This document shows positions 6,692-7,322 of a stretch of DNA of 7,322 nucleotides, one piece after another (position 1 is the first letter of the stretch; each line of letters begins with the position of its first letter). Source of the stretch: JACRBK01 sp964427955 (lineage in GTDB: Bacteria > Chloroflexota > Anaerolineae > Aggregatilineales > Aggregatilineaceae); contig CAYRWY010000302.1 of NCBI GenBank assembly GCA_964427955.1, forward strand, positions 1-7,322, written 5' to 3'. The notes beneath the pieces were generated by a model, which did not search any database, was not told the DNA's origin, and worked only from the letters and a program-made list of their open reading frames with translations. A program made the translations under genes and the position numbers.

Positions 6692-7199
6692 GTCTTATCT
6701 AACTTTAATGGAACGCAGGGATGTCGGGCGAGCCTCGGCGCTGTTCCTGGTCTTCGCGGCCATGATGGGCATGACGCTGTCCGCCATCTTCTACTGGGCG
6801 AATCTGGCCGACATTTACCTGTCGCTGTTTGCCACGGGCGCGATGTTCGCCGCGATGAGCATTATCGGCTACACCACGCAGATGGATCTGACGCGGCTGG
6901 GCGGCCTGCTGTTCATGGCGCTGATCGGGCTGATCGTGGCCAGCATCGTGAATATCTTCGTGGCCAGCTCGGCGCTGTACTGGCTGGTCAGCTACGCCGG
7001 GGTGTTGATTTTCACCGGGCTGACGGCCTACGACACCCAGAAGATTAAGCGTATGGCCGAGCACGTCTCGTTCCAGGGGATGGGCAGCGAGAGCGCGCTC
7101 GTGCAGCGCGTGGCGATCATCGGGGCGCTGAATCTCTACCTGGACTTCATCAACCTGTTCCTGTACATCCTGCGCATCACGAGTGGCCGCCGCAACTAA
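6681..7199 (+). CDS. BAX inhibitor-1/YccA-family membrane protein, N-terminally shortened
   Basis: This 172-residue protein (163 from the internal ATG at 6708) matches the C-terminal two-thirds of the TMBIM/BI-1 family (E. coli YbhL/YccA, B. subtilis YetJ). Seen directly are ALFLVFAAMMGMTLSAIF, MSIIGYTTQMDL, LLFMALIGLIVASIVN, LTAYDTQKIK and ALNLYLDFINLFLYILRI. Asp118 (in YDTQK) and Asp155 (in YLDFINLF) correspond to the di-aspartyl pH-sensing pair described in YetJ. Helices lie near 19-38, 45-63, 72-93, 97-116 and 143-163. Family members usually have 210-240 residues and seven helices; here the first two and about 80 residues are absent. A stop at 6663-6665 closes the frame upstream and no N-terminal coding is seen in other frames. 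The family is linked to proton-dependent calcium leak and membrane-protein turnover; activity of a five-helix form is uncertain. The start is unclear: TTG 6681 or ATG 6708, neither with a well-placed Shine-Dalgarno. Confidence 0.9.
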   Translation: MSGESYLTLMERRDVGRASALFLVFAAMMGMTLSAIFYWANLADIYLSLFATGAMFAAMSIIGYTTQMDLTRLGGLLFMALIGLIVASIVNIFVASSALYWLVSYAGVLIFTGLTAYDTQKIKRMAEHVSFQGMGSESALVQRVAIIGALNLYLDFINLFLYILRITSGRRN

Positions 7200-7234
7200 G
7201 CCCGGCAGCGCGGTCCCTATCTCCCGACAATGCG

Positions 7235-7268
7235 AGGGGCGGGTGTGTGATGGCCCGCCCCTGTTTGT
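7235..7268 (+). terminator. Probable intrinsic terminator after the membrane-protein pair
   Basis: AGGGGCGGG (7235-7243) pairs perfectly with CCCGCCCCT (7254-7262) over 9 base pairs around a 10-base loop, followed by GTTTGT. The T-tract is short and interrupted, but the very stable stem, 35 bases after the stop codon, fits a Rho-independent terminator for the plus-strand transcript. No gene is seen from here to the window end. Confidence 0.7.
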
Positions 7269-7322
7269 ATTCCGGTGACGCGCGGTCGGTCTTTTCCCCG
7301 CAAGCGATGCTGTTGGCGAATT

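Noticed and set aside
6364..6702. Plus-strand frame of 112 codons overlapping the small membrane protein, considered as a lost BI-1 N-terminus
   Set aside because: The translation is Arg/Gly/Asp-rich, without hydrophobic helices. It is a shadow frame and does not restore the missing BI-1 region.
7263..7322. Possible start of another gene or RNA at the right edge
   Set aside because: No open frame with a ribosome-binding site, tRNA-like fold or second clear hairpin is visible in these last bases.

Overview
The window is GC-rich (by eye above 60% G+C in genes) bacterial DNA holding six protein genes with little wasted space. Compact layout, a large soluble GAF/GAF/PAS sensor kinase, a secreted subtilisin with a PPC-like C-terminal domain and a secreted protein without a lipobox suggest an environmental bacterium, perhaps Chloroflexota (Anaerolineae-like). 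That placement is an inference from gene style; there is no rRNA or other marker gene here.

Minus strand, read right to left: a cytoplasmic histidine kinase with a degenerate N-terminal receiver (3545-6046); a 92-base gap with a convincing TATAAT promoter element and a small inverted repeat; then a tight three-gene run of secreted subtilisin-like protease (1791-3452), class I SAM-dependent methyltransferase (1014-1787) and a secreted protein of unknown function (25-990). The gaps in this run are 3 and about 23 bases. The methyltransferase's Shine-Dalgarno lies inside the last codons of the protease gene, so the three are very probably one transcript with translational coupling. The kinase may be read through into it or may stand alone.

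Plus strand: from a 147-base AT-rich divergent intergenic region (6047-6193) start a small multi-spanning membrane protein of unknown function (6194-6691) and, overlapping it or starting just after it, a BAX-inhibitor-1/YccA-family membrane protein (6681-7199). The latter lacks the N-terminal part of the family, about 80 residues and two membrane helices. A GC-rich hairpin followed by a T-rich stretch (7235-7268) ends this pair.

I find no RNA gene, CRISPR array, insertion sequence or clear defence or biosynthetic system. The points most worth checking are the N-terminally shortened BI-1 protein, the pseudo-receiver kinase next to the protease operon, and the odd pairing of secreted proteins with a methyltransferase.
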